Positions 41,157 through 50,573 of a stretch of DNA of 64,000 bases are shown here, piece after piece; the stretch's first letter is position 1, and every line of letters begins with the position of its first letter. The translations under genes were made by a program, and so were the position numbers. The notes beneath the pieces are model-generated. The model did not search any database. It was not told the DNA's origin and was given only the letters and a program-made list of their open reading frames with translations. This DNA comes from Sutcliffiella cohnii (GTDB taxonomy: Bacteria; Bacillota; Bacilli; Bacillales; Bacillaceae_I), in the NCBI RefSeq assembly GCF_002250055.1, contig NZ_CP018866.1, positions 2,844,501-2,908,500 of the forward strand, in the 5' to 3' direction.

Positions 41157-42268
41157 TTTAATCTCTCCTCCAGAGGAAACGTGCCTTTAAGAATAAACTT
41201 ACCATTTAAAATATAATATTGGATGTTCCCGCCAATATTCATGAACCTTTCTCGCATATTAGATAAACCGAAGCCTTCTTCCAGTCTCTCTTTATGGTCA
41301 TGAATGGCGTTTTCCATCGTCATCATAAACGTATGATTTCCAGCTAGTTCCATTGTTACATTTATCTCTCGAGAGTGAGCATGTCTCATTGCATTTGTTA
41401 ATCCTTCTTGAACAAACCGATACAGTACAACATTTTGCTCATTAGATAGATTGGTAGATAGAACACCAGTTTTAGTAGTTAGTGCAACTCGTATATGACT
41501 TTCTGCTTCTAACTTTCTAATTAAATGAATAACAGATGCCATTCCTTTATTCGTATCTTCTTTCAGTGTTTTCACAGCTTTTCTCATTTCTTCCAAACTA
41601 CTTGAAGCGAGATCTTTTGATTGACCTATTAAAACCTTCACTTCTTTTGTTGTCACTTGATGCTCCGCTACAGCAAGTTGCATCATTAGTGCTGTTAGTT
41701 GATGTCCTACAGAGTCATGAATATCCCTTGCAATTCTTGTTCTTTCTTGCAATCTAGCTTCTTTTTCATGCTCTACTACTTGCCTTTTCACTTTTCTATA
41801 TTCTACTAAGAGCGTTTTCCATTCTTTATCTCGTTCCAGTTTTTGTTTTGAAAGTTGTTGTAGAAGATAAGCTGACATAAAAATAAGTCCAGTTATGCAT
41901 AGGTGAAAAAGAAAGAAAGTATCCAACCGATAAAAAAATGGATATAAAAGGGAAGGAGCTACAATCAATAGTTGAATTTTCCACTCTTCCTCTTTTGCAG
42001 AACTAATCGCCACATCGATTAATAAAAAGTAATAAATTAAAAATAGAAAAATATTTGTCTCGGAAAAGAAAAGGATATGTGCGCAAAACGTGATGGAGGC
42101 TAATAAAAAATACGTTAGACGTTGCACCTTCATAATAGGCACGCTGAAATAAAAAGTGAAAAACACTCCAAAGAAGAAGATGACACCCGCTAGAGATTGA
42201 TCCCGTTCAAACATGATAATTAATACTAAAATTACTAATAGAATACATGTTTTTATCCACCATTTCAT
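41153..42268 (-). CDS. Sensor histidine kinase (HisKA_3), LnrJ-like
   Basis: ATG 42268 is chosen, with GGGTGA 5 nt upstream. Six or so helices span residues 3-150. A coiled segment then leads to the phospho-acceptor ERTRIARDIHDSVGHQL (His near residue 188) and an HATPase domain (QEGLTNAMRHAHS ... GFGLSNMRER). This is the NarX/LnrJ layout, in which the membrane part senses a lipophilic compound without a large sensor domain. Together with the regulator and exporter it suggests sensing and export of a membrane-active compound. Confidence 0.88.
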   Translation of the reverse strand: MKWWIKTCILLVILVLIIMFERDQSLAGVIFFFGVFFTFYFSVPIMKVQRLTYFLLASITFCAHILFFSETNIFLFLIYYFLLIDVAISSAKEEEWKIQLLIVAPSLLYPFFYRLDTFFLFHLCITGLIFMSAYLLQQLSKQKLERDKEWKTLLVEYRKVKRQVVEHEKEARLQERTRIARDIHDSVGHQLTALMMQLAVAEHQVTTKEVKVLIGQSKDLASSSLEEMRKAVKTLKEDTNKGMASVIHLIRKLEAESHIRVALTTKTGVLSTNLSNEQNVVLYRFVQEGLTNAMRHAHSREINVTMELAGNHTFMMTMENAIHDHKERLEEGFGLSNMRERFMNIGGNIQYYILNGKFILKGTFPLEERLK

Positions 42269-42288
42269 ACTTATCACCCAGTTTCGTT

Positions 42289-43209
42289 TTAAGGAATATC
42301 AAAGGAGGATAAGTCTTCTACGATGTATGTAGACGGAAAAATCTCCCTTGCTTCTAATTCTAGTTGCTGAACCGCTTCTTTTTGGTATCGAGAACTAATA
42401 TGGTTAAGCAAGAGTTGTTCAACGTTTGCTTCTTTTGCAACCGTCGCTGCTTGTTCAGTTGTCGAATGAAAATATTCATGTGCTAACAGCTCGTCTTCCT
42501 TCGCAAAAGTTGCTTCATGAACAAGTGTATTTGCATATTGTGCTAAACTGATTGCTTTATCTGTAAAACGGGTATCTCCAAGTATTGTAACGATTTTCCC
42601 TTTTTTCGGTTCCCCTAAAAAGTCCTTCCCGTTTACAATTCTTCCATCTGGTAATGTGACAACTTTTCCTGCCTTTATTTCCCCTAAAATGGGACCCGCT
42701 TTTATATTTGCTTCTTTAATTCGGTTCATTAAAAGAGGAGCTGGAAAGTCTTTTTGCATAATTCGAAATCCGTAAGAAGGAATTCCATGGATTAGCTCTG
42801 CAATCTGTACTGTAAACTCACTACCTTCTAATAGTAAGCAGTCAGAGCTAAATTCTTGAATAGTTAAATCATATTTTAAATGTGTACCACTAATACGAAG
42901 AGAAGTATCTACATACTCTTTCGTCCCAGTAGGTCCATATATATGTAATGGGCTTTCCCCACCTTGAAATGATCGACTTCCTAACAACCCAGGCAAACCA
43001 AAAATATGATCACCGTGCAGGTGAGAAATAAATATTTTTTCAATTTTCCTCGGCTTAATGGATGTATGTAAAATTTGGTGTTGAGTTGCTTCTCCACAAT
43101 CAAACAACCAAATTGCACCTTCTTTATTCATTAAATGTAATGCTAATGATGAGACATTACGATGCTTCGCCGGCACACCTGAACCTGTACCTAAAAATGT
43201 AATCTTCAA
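42289..43209 (-). CDS. rnz: Ribonuclease Z
   Basis: The 306-residue protein starts with TFLGTGSGVPAKHRN, has the zinc motif SHLHGDHIFGLPG and the later ligands in LGDTRFTD and HEATFA, and ends HISSRY. It is the tRNA 3' endonuclease that trims precursors lacking an encoded CCA. The length agrees with B. subtilis Rnz. The start is TTG 43209 with AGGAGGA 9 nt upstream. It lies in its B. subtilis-like position upstream of the namA region, but with the lnr-like block inserted. Confidence 0.95.
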   Translation of the reverse strand: MKITFLGTGSGVPAKHRNVSSLALHLMNKEGAIWLFDCGEATQHQILHTSIKPRKIEKIFISHLHGDHIFGLPGLLGSRSFQGGESPLHIYGPTGTKEYVDTSLRISGTHLKYDLTIQEFSSDCLLLEGSEFTVQIAELIHGIPSYGFRIMQKDFPAPLLMNRIKEANIKAGPILGEIKAGKVVTLPDGRIVNGKDFLGEPKKGKIVTILGDTRFTDKAISLAQYANTLVHEATFAKEDELLAHEYFHSTTEQAATVAKEANVEQLLLNHISSRYQKEAVQQLELEAREIFPSTYIVEDLSSFDIP

Positions 43210-43302
43210 ACTATGTTCCTCCTATAAAAAACAGTTGTCCCTATATACATACTAAAGAAGAGTGGAAAGTTTTTCAATTACGTAAATGCGCTTTTTACTA
43301 GA

Positions 43303-43746
43303 TTACATATAATTTTTTACCATTCCCCAAACTTCAACCGTATGGTATGCCTCTAGCGGTGAATCAAAATGGATATAGATTGGGGATTGCTGTAATGTAG
43401 GGTATACATAAAAAAACTCTTTATCACCATACATTATTGCCTCTAATGCTAACGGTAACTCGCGTCGAAAGATTGTATTTCGAATAGCAGTTTGTTCCGG
43501 TCCATAGTTTCCGACATACACAAAAACGAAAAGATATAGTTTTCCATTTAGATGTCTCCACTCTGCTAAAACTTCGTCTCTCATTTCTGTTATTTTTTCA
43601 TACGCATACTTTTTCCCAATTGTTAGAAAAAGTTCACCCGTTTCATCAGAATGGGTTAATGTATATCGTCTACCTATTATCGGTTCAGTAACCGTCACTT
43701 CATTTCGCCATTGCACAGTAAGTTTTTCAGGATTTAATTTATTCAA
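43303..43746 (-). CDS. Bacterial StayGreen (SGR, Mg-dechelatase family) protein
   Basis: The 147-residue protein matches plant and bacterial StayGreen proteins along its length. RRYTLTHSDETGELFLTIG covers residues 26-44 with His32 and Asp34. RDEVLAEW is at 56-63, IFRRELPLALEA at 92-103, GD at 107, YPTLQ at 115 and VEVWG at 137. Plant SGR removes Mg from chlorophyll a. Bacterial homologues occur in non-photosynthetic species, where the natural substrate is unknown. The start is TTG 43746. No tetrapyrrole gene lies nearby. Confidence 0.85.
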   Translation of the reverse strand: MNKLNPEKLTVQWRNEVTVTEPIIGRRYTLTHSDETGELFLTIGKKYAYEKITEMRDEVLAEWRHLNGKLYLFVFVYVGNYGPEQTAIRNTIFRRELPLALEAIMYGDKEFFYVYPTLQQSPIYIHFDSPLEAYHTVEVWGMVKNYM

Positions 43747-43896
43747 TTCTCCTTCACCCTTTTCACAAAAAATACTCTCGTTATAGAAGTATTCTATTCA
43801 TACACATTGTATAGGTGATAGTAGAAGGAAATTGTATTACCATACAGGAAAAATATAGTACAATAGAGAAAGATTCATGTTAAGGGAGACTTGCAA

Positions 43897-44730
43897 ATGA
43901 ATGATGTGAAAATTATCGTATTTGATCTTGATGGAACTCTTTATGATGATGTTGTCCATTTTCGTTATTATGCCGATCTACTAAAAGATTACGTAGCAGA
44001 AGACAAACAAGAACAGTTTGAAGCAGATTATAACGCAGTGTTAAAAGGACAGCATTCATTAAAAATCGGTAGAGCATATGATGCAAAAAGAGACTTAATT
44101 TTAAGTCATCTGAACGGTGTTGTACAAAAGGCATACAATTGGAATGGAGAAGAAATTCCGACAGAGGATGTAACCACTTTCTACCCTGAAGCTATTCCGT
44201 TCGACTTAACTTCTATCATTAGTATTGGGGATTTATGGTGGGTACCAGTTACGATAGCTAGACATTATGGGGTGACAAGTGAAGAAGCATATGCTTGCTT
44301 TATGCAAACGAGAGAACATATGATGACAGAAGAATTTCAACTAAATCCTCATGAGCAATTTCGTGAAGTATTACAATCTCTACATAAAAAATATACGTTA
44401 GTGCTGCTTACAAACAGTCCTCAATCAGATAGCGATGTTATTATTGAGAAACTAGGATTTACTTCCTACTTTCAAGAAAAGTTTTTTGAGGCACAAAAAC
44501 CGATTAAAACGAAGGTAAGATTTTCTAATATCGCGGAGAAGTTTGATGTTTCTTATGAAGAAATTTTAAGCATAGGTGATAATTATATTAATGAAATCTT
44601 CCCTGCAGTGGAACTTGGCTGTAAAACAATTTATATTGATGCACATGGCGCAGGGGCAGGAGACTCTCATACCACTACTGTAAGTAATTTAACGGAGTTA
44701 TCTAAAGTTTTAAGAGAAAAGCTTTTATAA
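43897..44730 (+). CDS. HAD-superfamily phosphatase
   Basis: This protein of about 277 residues has DLDGTLY (nucleophile Asp), LLTNSP (motif II), KPIKTK (motif III Lys) and IGDNYINEI (motif IV). A large helical cap separates motifs I and II. ATG 43897 is used because GGGAG lies 8 nt before it. The cap resembles subfamily IA phosphatases acting on phosphorylated metabolites. The substrate is unknown. It is divergent from the StayGreen gene. Confidence 0.85.
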   Translation: MNDVKIIVFDLDGTLYDDVVHFRYYADLLKDYVAEDKQEQFEADYNAVLKGQHSLKIGRAYDAKRDLILSHLNGVVQKAYNWNGEEIPTEDVTTFYPEAIPFDLTSIISIGDLWWVPVTIARHYGVTSEEAYACFMQTREHMMTEEFQLNPHEQFREVLQSLHKKYTLVLLTNSPQSDSDVIIEKLGFTSYFQEKFFEAQKPIKTKVRFSNIAEKFDVSYEEILSIGDNYINEIFPAVELGCKTIYIDAHGAGAGDSHTTTVSNLTELSKVLREKLL

Positions 44731-44764
44731 GAATAATCATAGCCGTTGCTAGTTATCGGTTCAT

Positions 44765-44808
44765 ATAGAAGGTATGCCACTTATGTTGGTACACCTTCTA
44801 TTTTTTTC
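44765..44808 (+). terminator. Terminator after the HAD gene
   Basis: ATAGAAGGT (44765-44773) pairs with ACCTTCTAT (44793-44801), followed by a run of T. Confidence 0.85.
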
Positions 44809-44890
44809 TGTCCGAAACAACTGGCTTTTCCCAATTCAGATGTACATACTTTTTTGTAAAGTAAACAAACTATGAAAGGAGGTGCGTCTA

Positions 44891-45382
44891 ATGACGAAAA
44901 AATTCGAGACCTTATTTTTAATTATTTCTTCTACAATTTCTATTATACTTTTACCCTTTGCAATTTATAAAAAGTCATTTAAGGACTGGGTGATTGTTTA
45001 TCTTGTTTCCATACTAGGTAACTCGTTAGCAGATAGGTATTTTGTGAAAAAAGGGTTTATTAAATATAAAATAAGGCCATTTCAGAGGATGTTCTCAATT
45101 CATTTACCTTTTGATTTTTTTCATTACCCATTATTACTACTATATTATAACCAATGGACACTTAATAATGGACCGGTACGTATATTTTTAAAACTTTTCC
45201 CTTTTCTAATACCACAAGTAATAATTGAAACTTTTGCAGAGAAAAAAACTGATTTAATCACTTGGAAAAAGGGTTGGAGTTGGTATCATTCCCTCATAAG
45301 TTTATTTGTAAAATTTTTAGTCTGTAGGCTAATAATTGCACTTATAAGAGTTTTAAATAATAAAAAGGTCTCAACTATGTAA
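44891..45382 (+). CDS. CBO0543-family membrane protein
   Basis: ATG 44891 is chosen, with AAAGGAGGTG 7 nt upstream. The 163-residue product has about four helices and the pattern KDWVIVYL ... IETFAEKKTDLITWKKGWSWYHS, which I recognise from the CBO0543 family of small Firmicutes membrane proteins. The family has no known function. It is followed by a second member and a 32-residue membrane peptide, probably one transcript. Confidence 0.72.
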   Translation: MTKKFETLFLIISSTISIILLPFAIYKKSFKDWVIVYLVSILGNSLADRYFVKKGFIKYKIRPFQRMFSIHLPFDFFHYPLLLLYYNQWTLNNGPVRIFLKLFPFLIPQVIIETFAEKKTDLITWKKGWSWYHSLISLFVKFLVCRLIIALIRVLNNKKVSTM

Positions 45383-45439
45383 TAGAAAAAAACTATTTTA
45401 CGTAGTTTTATAAATTAATCTAAAAGGTTGAAGAATAAC

Positions 45440-45952
45440 ATGTACCTACTTTTTGTATTAGTTGTTTATTTCCTATTAGCTTACTTTTTTGTCGATTGGA
45501 AAAATTGGAGAGATTATTATCCAACTATTCTTTATTTTATCGTTTTTAACTTATTGTACAACTTCATTTTTTATAATTATACCCTATGGAAATATAGAGC
45601 AGTTACTGTAGATTGGTTAAACCATACGATTATTGACATATCATTTACTTTCATAATAGTCCCTATCGTTCTAATGATTTATTTACGGTATTATCCGGAA
45701 GGGAAAAAACAGTTTTTATATCTAGCTGTATGGATTGCTTATTTTACTATTATTGAATATATCTTTTATAAAAAAGGTTTATTTATTTACGAAAATGGTT
45801 GGGATTCTTTTTGGTCAATGATATTTAACATTATTCTTTTTGTCGTTGTTAGAATACATTTCAAAAATCCACTACTAGCAATAATGGTTTCTATTCCGAT
45901 CATTACAATACTATTAATGTTGTTTCACCCTTCCATCTCCGACTTAAAATGA
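45440..45952 (+). CDS. CBO0543-family membrane protein, second copy
   Basis: The 170-residue product from ATG 45440 (or TTG 45428) has five hydrophobic helices and the family-like motifs DWKNWRDYYPTILYF, LYNFIFYNYTLWKY and YENGWDSFWSMIFNI. It lies 57 nt after the first CBO0543 gene in the same direction. The two differ strongly in sequence, so this is an old duplication or two branches of one family. Function is unknown. Confidence 0.72.
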   Translation: MYLLFVLVVYFLLAYFFVDWKNWRDYYPTILYFIVFNLLYNFIFYNYTLWKYRAVTVDWLNHTIIDISFTFIIVPIVLMIYLRYYPEGKKQFLYLAVWIAYFTIIEYIFYKKGLFIYENGWDSFWSMIFNIILFVVVRIHFKNPLLAIMVSIPIITILLMLFHPSISDLK

Positions 45953-45970
45953 TTGGTGGTAATTAAAAAT

Positions 45971-46069
45971 ATGGCTTCAGAACAAATTTCTACCCCATTA
46001 TTTTTCGTATTATTAATAATAATTTATCTTCTAATGGCTACCTATCTTTGGTTTAAAAAAAATCGGTAA
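45971..46069 (+). CDS. Small membrane peptide (32 residues)
   Basis: This ORF was read from the gap. It runs from ATG 45971 to TAA 46067-46069, 18 nt after the second CBO0543 gene, with a GGTGG site about 10 nt before the ATG. Residues 8-28 (TPLFFVLLIIIYLLMATYLWF) form one membrane helix, followed by a basic end (KKNR). This is the layout of a small regulatory membrane peptide. It may be translated by coupling with the upstream genes. Confidence 0.5.
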   Translation: MASEQISTPLFFVLLIIIYLLMATYLWFKKNR

Positions 46070-46099
46070 AAACGATAAGGCCCAAAGTTTGAGTGCTTA

Positions 46100-46807
46100 C
46101 TAAAGGTCCTCTACAACAATATAGGTTGCCTTTATTGGACCGTGAACTCCTACGACAAGATTAAGTTCGATATCTGCCGAATTGCTAGGTCCTGATATAA
46201 AGTTAATGCACGACGCAATTTTCTTGCCGTTTTCTACTTGATTATGAATTGCCCCGGCTGCTTGCGTCATTCTAGGTACGATTGTACTTTTTGGAATGAT
46301 AGCGATATACGTGGTTGGCAGTAGACTAACAGAACGTCCCTTTCCATTTCCACTAAATAATACGACGGTACCTGATTCTGCTAATGTTTGATCGCTGAAA
46401 GTAATACCAACATTTGCTCGTTCTGCAATGTTAATATTTTCTTCACCGAGAGCGGAATTCCAGACGTGAACCTCGGTTCCATCTTCGCGCCATTTATTTA
46501 ATTCTTTTTCTATTCCCGAATCAGTAAAGCGAGGGTCGTCCCAAGTAACAATTGGTCCTCCTCCTAACTCGTGTACAACTTCACGTAACTTTTCATTCAA
46601 AGTCGATTTCGTCGCTTGAACAAAATTAGTATGAATATGCTCACATTGCTTTTTTAATACTTCTACTAGTTCATCTTGTGTGGCTTCTTTTAATACTTTC
46701 CACTGTGGTTGATACTTCCACGTTGGCCTAGCTACACCACTCGTTTTCTTTGGGCGGTTAAGCTGTTTTGCTATATTTTCTAGAAAACTGTCTCGGTTTT
46801 GAATCAT
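46100..46807 (-). CDS. lutC: Lactate utilization protein LutC (LUD domain)
   Basis: The 235-residue protein has the LUD-domain motifs [22 protein letters not shown] and [20 protein letters not shown] near the C-terminus. It is the third subunit of the LutABC L-lactate oxidation system in the cytoplasm. It overlaps lutB by 4 nt (ATGA), which fixes its start. The lutABC order is complete, but the lactate permease (lutP) and regulator (lutR) are not in this window. Confidence 0.93.
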   Translation of the reverse strand: MIQNRDSFLENIAKQLNRPKKTSGVARPTWKYQPQWKVLKEATQDELVEVLKKQCEHIHTNFVQATKSTLNEKLREVVHELGGGPIVTWDDPRFTDSGIEKELNKWREDGTEVHVWNSALGEENINIAERANVGITFSDQTLAESGTVVLFSGNGKGRSVSLLPTTYIAIIPKSTIVPRMTQAAGAIHNQVENGKKIASCINFISGPSNSADIELNLVVGVHGPIKATYIVVEDL

Positions 46808-48234
46808 TCCTTTTCGCCGCCTTTCTCTCTTGTTTCAAACCAATCACGGAAACGTTGTTTACTCGGAGCAGGAAATTCGCGAATATTTGTCCATTCTTTT
46901 AACGGTCCTGGACCGCTTGAAATTTTATCCCCGTTTTTAAAAGGCGTCATTGCAGCAGGAGCAAATTTTGATCCCATTTTGTAAACAAAAGGAGAAGCTG
47001 CTCCAAGGCCGAACGCTTTCATTGCCATTTTTTCCGAAATTGGTGCTCTACCTTCTTTTTCTACAATATTTTGTCGATGTTTATGCAATAACTCATGAAG
47101 TGGTATTTTTACTGGACAAGCTTCCGTACAAGCGGCACATAGAGTAGACGCATATGGTAACTCTTTAAAATCATCGTAGCCACCTAATAACGGAGTTAAT
47201 ACTGCCCCAATTGGACCTGGATAAATAGAACCGTACGAATGACCACCTACATGACGGTACACTGGACAAACGTTAATACAAGCAGCACAACGGATACATT
47301 GTAAGACTGATTGGAATTCTGTTCCTAATATTTTAGAACGGCCATTATCTACGATGACTAGGTGGAACTCTTCAGGCCCATCAACGTCCCCTTCTTCTTT
47401 TGGTCCAGTTAAAGTAGTTACATAACTAGTAAGTTTTTGTCCAACCGCACTTCTCGTTAATAAGCTTACTAACACTTCTAATTCTTCATAAGTTGGAACG
47501 ATCCTCTCCATGCCCATAACCGTAATTTGTGTTTGAGGCAAAGTTGTAGCTAACCGAGCATTCCCTTCATTTGTTACTAAACTAATAGACCCGCTCTCTG
47601 CAACCGCAAAGTTACATCCTGTAATTCCAACATCAGCTGTTAAAAACTCTTGTCGTAACATTTGACGTGCATGAAGTGCCAGTTCTTCAGGTTTTTCTGT
47701 TTTCAAATAGTTTAGTTTTTCACGGAAAACATCTCTAATTTGCTCCTTATTTTTATGTAGTGCTGGAGCAACAATATGGGACGGTGGATCATGATCATCA
47801 ACTTGAAGGATGTATTCTCCTAAATCGGTTTCAATGACATCACAACCAAGTTCTTCTAATGCTTGGTTCATACTAATCTCTTCTGTCACCATCGACTTTG
47901 ATTTAACTATTTTTTTAGCGTTTTTTTGTTGGATAACACCTTTAATGTATTCGTTTGCTTCTTCGGCTGTTTGCGCAAAAAAGACATGTCCCCCACGTTT
48001 TTCTACGTTTTCACTTAATTGATATAAATAATAATCTAAGTTTTCCAATACGTGTTGACGTATCTCCTCCCCATGAGAACGCCATTCTTCCCAATCACCA
48101 AGCTCTACAGTAGAAGCTTCTTTTCTCGTACGTAATCTTTCTTGCGCACCTGAGACTGCTCCACGCATAAATTGATTTTGTATTCCTGCTTCTATTCTTT
48201 CTTTAAAAGGTTTATCCCCTATTTTCATAGACAT
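46804..48234 (-). CDS. lutB: Lactate utilization iron-sulfur protein LutB
   Basis: The 476-residue protein joins a LUD-like domain ([19 protein letters not shown] ... [23 protein letters not shown]) to a ferredoxin-type region with [14 protein letters not shown] and [11 protein letters not shown]. These bind two 4Fe-4S clusters for electron transfer from lactate. It overlaps lutC by 4 nt and follows lutA by about 28 nt, so all three are one operon. Confidence 0.95.
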   Translation of the reverse strand: MSMKIGDKPFKERIEAGIQNQFMRGAVSGAQERLRTRKEASTVELGDWEEWRSHGEEIRQHVLENLDYYLYQLSENVEKRGGHVFFAQTAEEANEYIKGVIQQKNAKKIVKSKSMVTEEISMNQALEELGCDVIETDLGEYILQVDDHDPPSHIVAPALHKNKEQIRDVFREKLNYLKTEKPEELALHARQMLRQEFLTADVGITGCNFAVAESGSISLVTNEGNARLATTLPQTQITVMGMERIVPTYEELEVLVSLLTRSAVGQKLTSYVTTLTGPKEEGDVDGPEEFHLVIVDNGRSKILGTEFQSVLQCIRCAACINVCPVYRHVGGHSYGSIYPGPIGAVLTPLLGGYDDFKELPYASTLCAACTEACPVKIPLHELLHKHRQNIVEKEGRAPISEKMAMKAFGLGAASPFVYKMGSKFAPAAMTPFKNGDKISSGPGPLKEWTNIREFPAPSKQRFRDWFETREKGGEKE

Positions 48235-48262
48235 TTATTATCCCCCCTCCACTCCAATTGCA

Positions 48263-48979
48263 TTATCGGCTGTTTAATACTTCGGCAATATGCATAACTC
48301 TCACTGGCTTCTGTAATCGTTCTGATCTACCACCGATATTCATTAGACACCCACAATCAGCACCAATTAAATAATCGGCTTCTGTTTCTTCTATATGTTG
48401 AACCTTTTCATCTACCATTTGTTCCGAAATATTACCCATCTTTACAGAAAACGTTCCACCGAAACCACAGCAATTAAAATTATTTTTTAACGGTACAATT
48501 TCTAGTCCTTTAACGTTCTCTAGTAAACGCATCGGTTCATCTTTTGCCCCTAGTAATCTAGTCATATGGCAGCTAGTATGATAAGTTGCCTTTCCTTCCA
48601 ATTTCGCACCAACATCTATAACTTTTAAGACGTTAACTATAAACTGTGTGAATTCATATGTTTTATTTGCTAGTTTTTCCGCTTTTTCTTTCCAAACTTG
48701 ATCATCTTTAAATACATTTGGATATTCCTTAAACATCGTTCCACAAGAACCAGAAGGTACTACTACATACTCTGCATGTTCAAAAGTTTCTATCATACGT
48801 TTCATCGCCTCTTTAGAATCTTTCACATACCCGCTATTAAAGGCAGGTTGTCCACAACAAATTTGCCCTGTTGGAAAATCAATTTCACAACCTAACCTTT
48901 CTAATACTTCTACAGTCGCTTTACCAACACTCGTTTGTAACATATCTACTAAACAAGTAATAAATAAGCTAACTTTCAT
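48263..48979 (-). CDS. lutA: Lactate utilization protein LutA (CCG-domain)
   Basis: ATG 48979 is preferred over the longer frame because GGGGGAG lies 5 nt before it and the resulting 238 residues equal the family length. It carries two CCG-type motifs, [12 protein letters not shown] and [14 protein letters not shown], which bind an Fe-S cluster and quinone-type partners as in heterodisulfide reductase subunit B. It is the first gene of lutABC and diverges from glcD with 181 nt between the start codons. Confidence 0.93.
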   Translation of the reverse strand: MKVSLFITCLVDMLQTSVGKATVEVLERLGCEIDFPTGQICCGQPAFNSGYVKDSKEAMKRMIETFEHAEYVVVPSGSCGTMFKEYPNVFKDDQVWKEKAEKLANKTYEFTQFIVNVLKVIDVGAKLEGKATYHTSCHMTRLLGAKDEPMRLLENVKGLEIVPLKNNFNCCGFGGTFSVKMGNISEQMVDEKVQHIEETEADYLIGADCGCLMNIGGRSERLQKPVRVMHIAEVLNSR

Positions 48980-49122
48980 GTAACTCCCCCCTAAAAAGAA
49001 CGTTCCTGCATTTAATATATTCATATTATTATATAATACAACATTTCATAGTTTATTTTGTAAGTATGGTTTACTATAAAGATAACGATTTAAAATGCTT
49101 CGTAATGTAACTTCACAAAAAA

Positions 49123-49136
49123 CGAAAGCGGTACCA
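49123..49136 (+). promoter_or_regulatory. Candidate CcpA cre site before glcD
   Basis: CGAAAGCGGTACCA matches the cre consensus TGWAARCGNTWNCW at 13 of 14 positions. It lies 24 nt upstream of the glcD start codon, where bound CcpA would block transcription. It suggests repression of glcDF when glucose is present. Confidence 0.6.
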
Positions 49137-49160
49137 TTAGTTTGAAAGGGTTGAAATGTT

Positions 49161-50573
49161 ATGATAACTAATCAAGTAAAACAAAAGTTTATTGAAATAG
49201 TTGGATCCGAAAACTACTTTGACTCCAAGACTGAGAGACTTGTATATTCTTATGATGCAACTCCAAACTTTCAATCAATGCCAGACGCTGTTATTGTACC
49301 TAGTAATAAAGATGATGTAGCTAGTATTGTAAAACTGTGCAACGCATATCACATCCCTATCGTACCTCGTGGTTCAGGAACAAATTTATGTGCTGGTACT
49401 TGTCCAACTGAAGGTGGATTAGTAATTATTTTTACACGAATGAATCAAATACTAGAAATTGATGAGGAAAACTTAACAGTGACCGTTCAACCGGGTGTTA
49501 TTACGCAAGATTTAATCAATGCTGTTGAACAGAGAGGTTTGTTTTACCCTCCAGACCCTAGCTCTATGAAAATATCAACAATTGGTGGAAATATAAATGA
49601 AAATTCTGGTGGACTTCGCGGATTAAAATATGGAGTCACCCGTGATTATGTGTTGGCTCTTGAGGCAGTACTACCAAACGGGGATATCATTCAAACTGGA
49701 GGAAAACTTGCGAAAGATGTGGCCGGATACGATTTAACACGACTTTTTGTTGGATCAGAAGGTACACTTTGTGTCATTACTGAAGCGACTTTAAAGTTAA
49801 TCCCAATGCCTGAAACGAAAAAAACGATGCTAGCTTTATATGAAGATTTAGAAGCTGCTGCTAGAACTGTTTCTAGTATTATAGCAAATCGAATAATACC
49901 AACAACTCTAGAGTTCCTAGATCAACCTACGTTAGAAGTTGTGGAAGATTTCGCGAAAATTGGTCTTCCTACAGATGTTAAAGCTGTACTATTAATTGAG
50001 CAAGATGGAACAGCTGATATAGTGGAACATGATATGGAAAAGATTAGAACAATTTGTTTAAAAGAGCAGGCGAAATCTGTGCAAATTGCAAAAACAACAG
50101 AAGAAGCGGCTGCACTAACTGCAGCTAGGCGTGCAGCACTCTCAGCTCTAGCTAGATTAAAACCTACAACTATTTTAGAAGATGCAACAGTTCCGCGTTC
50201 AGAAATTGCCAAAATGGTAAAAGCCATTAATGAAATTGCCGAAAAATATAACGTGAAAATTTGTACCTTTGGACATGCAGGAGATGGAAATTTACATCCA
50301 ACTGTTCCAACTGATGCTAGAAACGAAGAAGAAATGGAGCGGGTGGAAAAAGCTTTTGAAGAAATCTTCGCACGTGCTATTGAGCTTGGAGGAACAATTA
50401 CAGGAGAGCATGGAGTAGGTGTAATGAAAGCACCTTACTTAGAATGGAAACTAGGTTCTGCTGGCATTTCTGCAATGAAAGCTATTAAAGAAGCTTTTGA
50501 CCCAAATAACATAATGAACCCAGGTAAAGTATTCGCAAAAGAAACGAGAAAACGTGTGGTGGTGTCAAAATGA
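49161..50573 (+). CDS. glcD: Glycolate oxidase subunit GlcD (FAD-linked)
   Basis: The 470-residue protein has the FAD-binding 4 domain (PDAVIVPSNKDDVASIVKLCN ... IPIVPRGSGTNLCAG) and the flavoprotein C-terminal domain with FGHAGDGNLHP and TGEHGVG. It oxidises glycolate, or D-lactate in some relatives, and passes electrons to GlcF. It overlaps glcF by 4 nt (ATGA). B. subtilis has the same pair as ysfC-ysfD. Here it stands back-to-back with lutABC. Confidence 0.93.
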   Translation: MITNQVKQKFIEIVGSENYFDSKTERLVYSYDATPNFQSMPDAVIVPSNKDDVASIVKLCNAYHIPIVPRGSGTNLCAGTCPTEGGLVIIFTRMNQILEIDEENLTVTVQPGVITQDLINAVEQRGLFYPPDPSSMKISTIGGNINENSGGLRGLKYGVTRDYVLALEAVLPNGDIIQTGGKLAKDVAGYDLTRLFVGSEGTLCVITEATLKLIPMPETKKTMLALYEDLEAAARTVSSIIANRIIPTTLEFLDQPTLEVVEDFAKIGLPTDVKAVLLIEQDGTADIVEHDMEKIRTICLKEQAKSVQIAKTTEEAAALTAARRAALSALARLKPTTILEDATVPRSEIAKMVKAINEIAEKYNVKICTFGHAGDGNLHPTVPTDARNEEEMERVEKAFEEIFARAIELGGTITGEHGVGVMKAPYLEWKLGSAGISAMKAIKEAFDPNNIMNPGKVFAKETRKRVVVSK

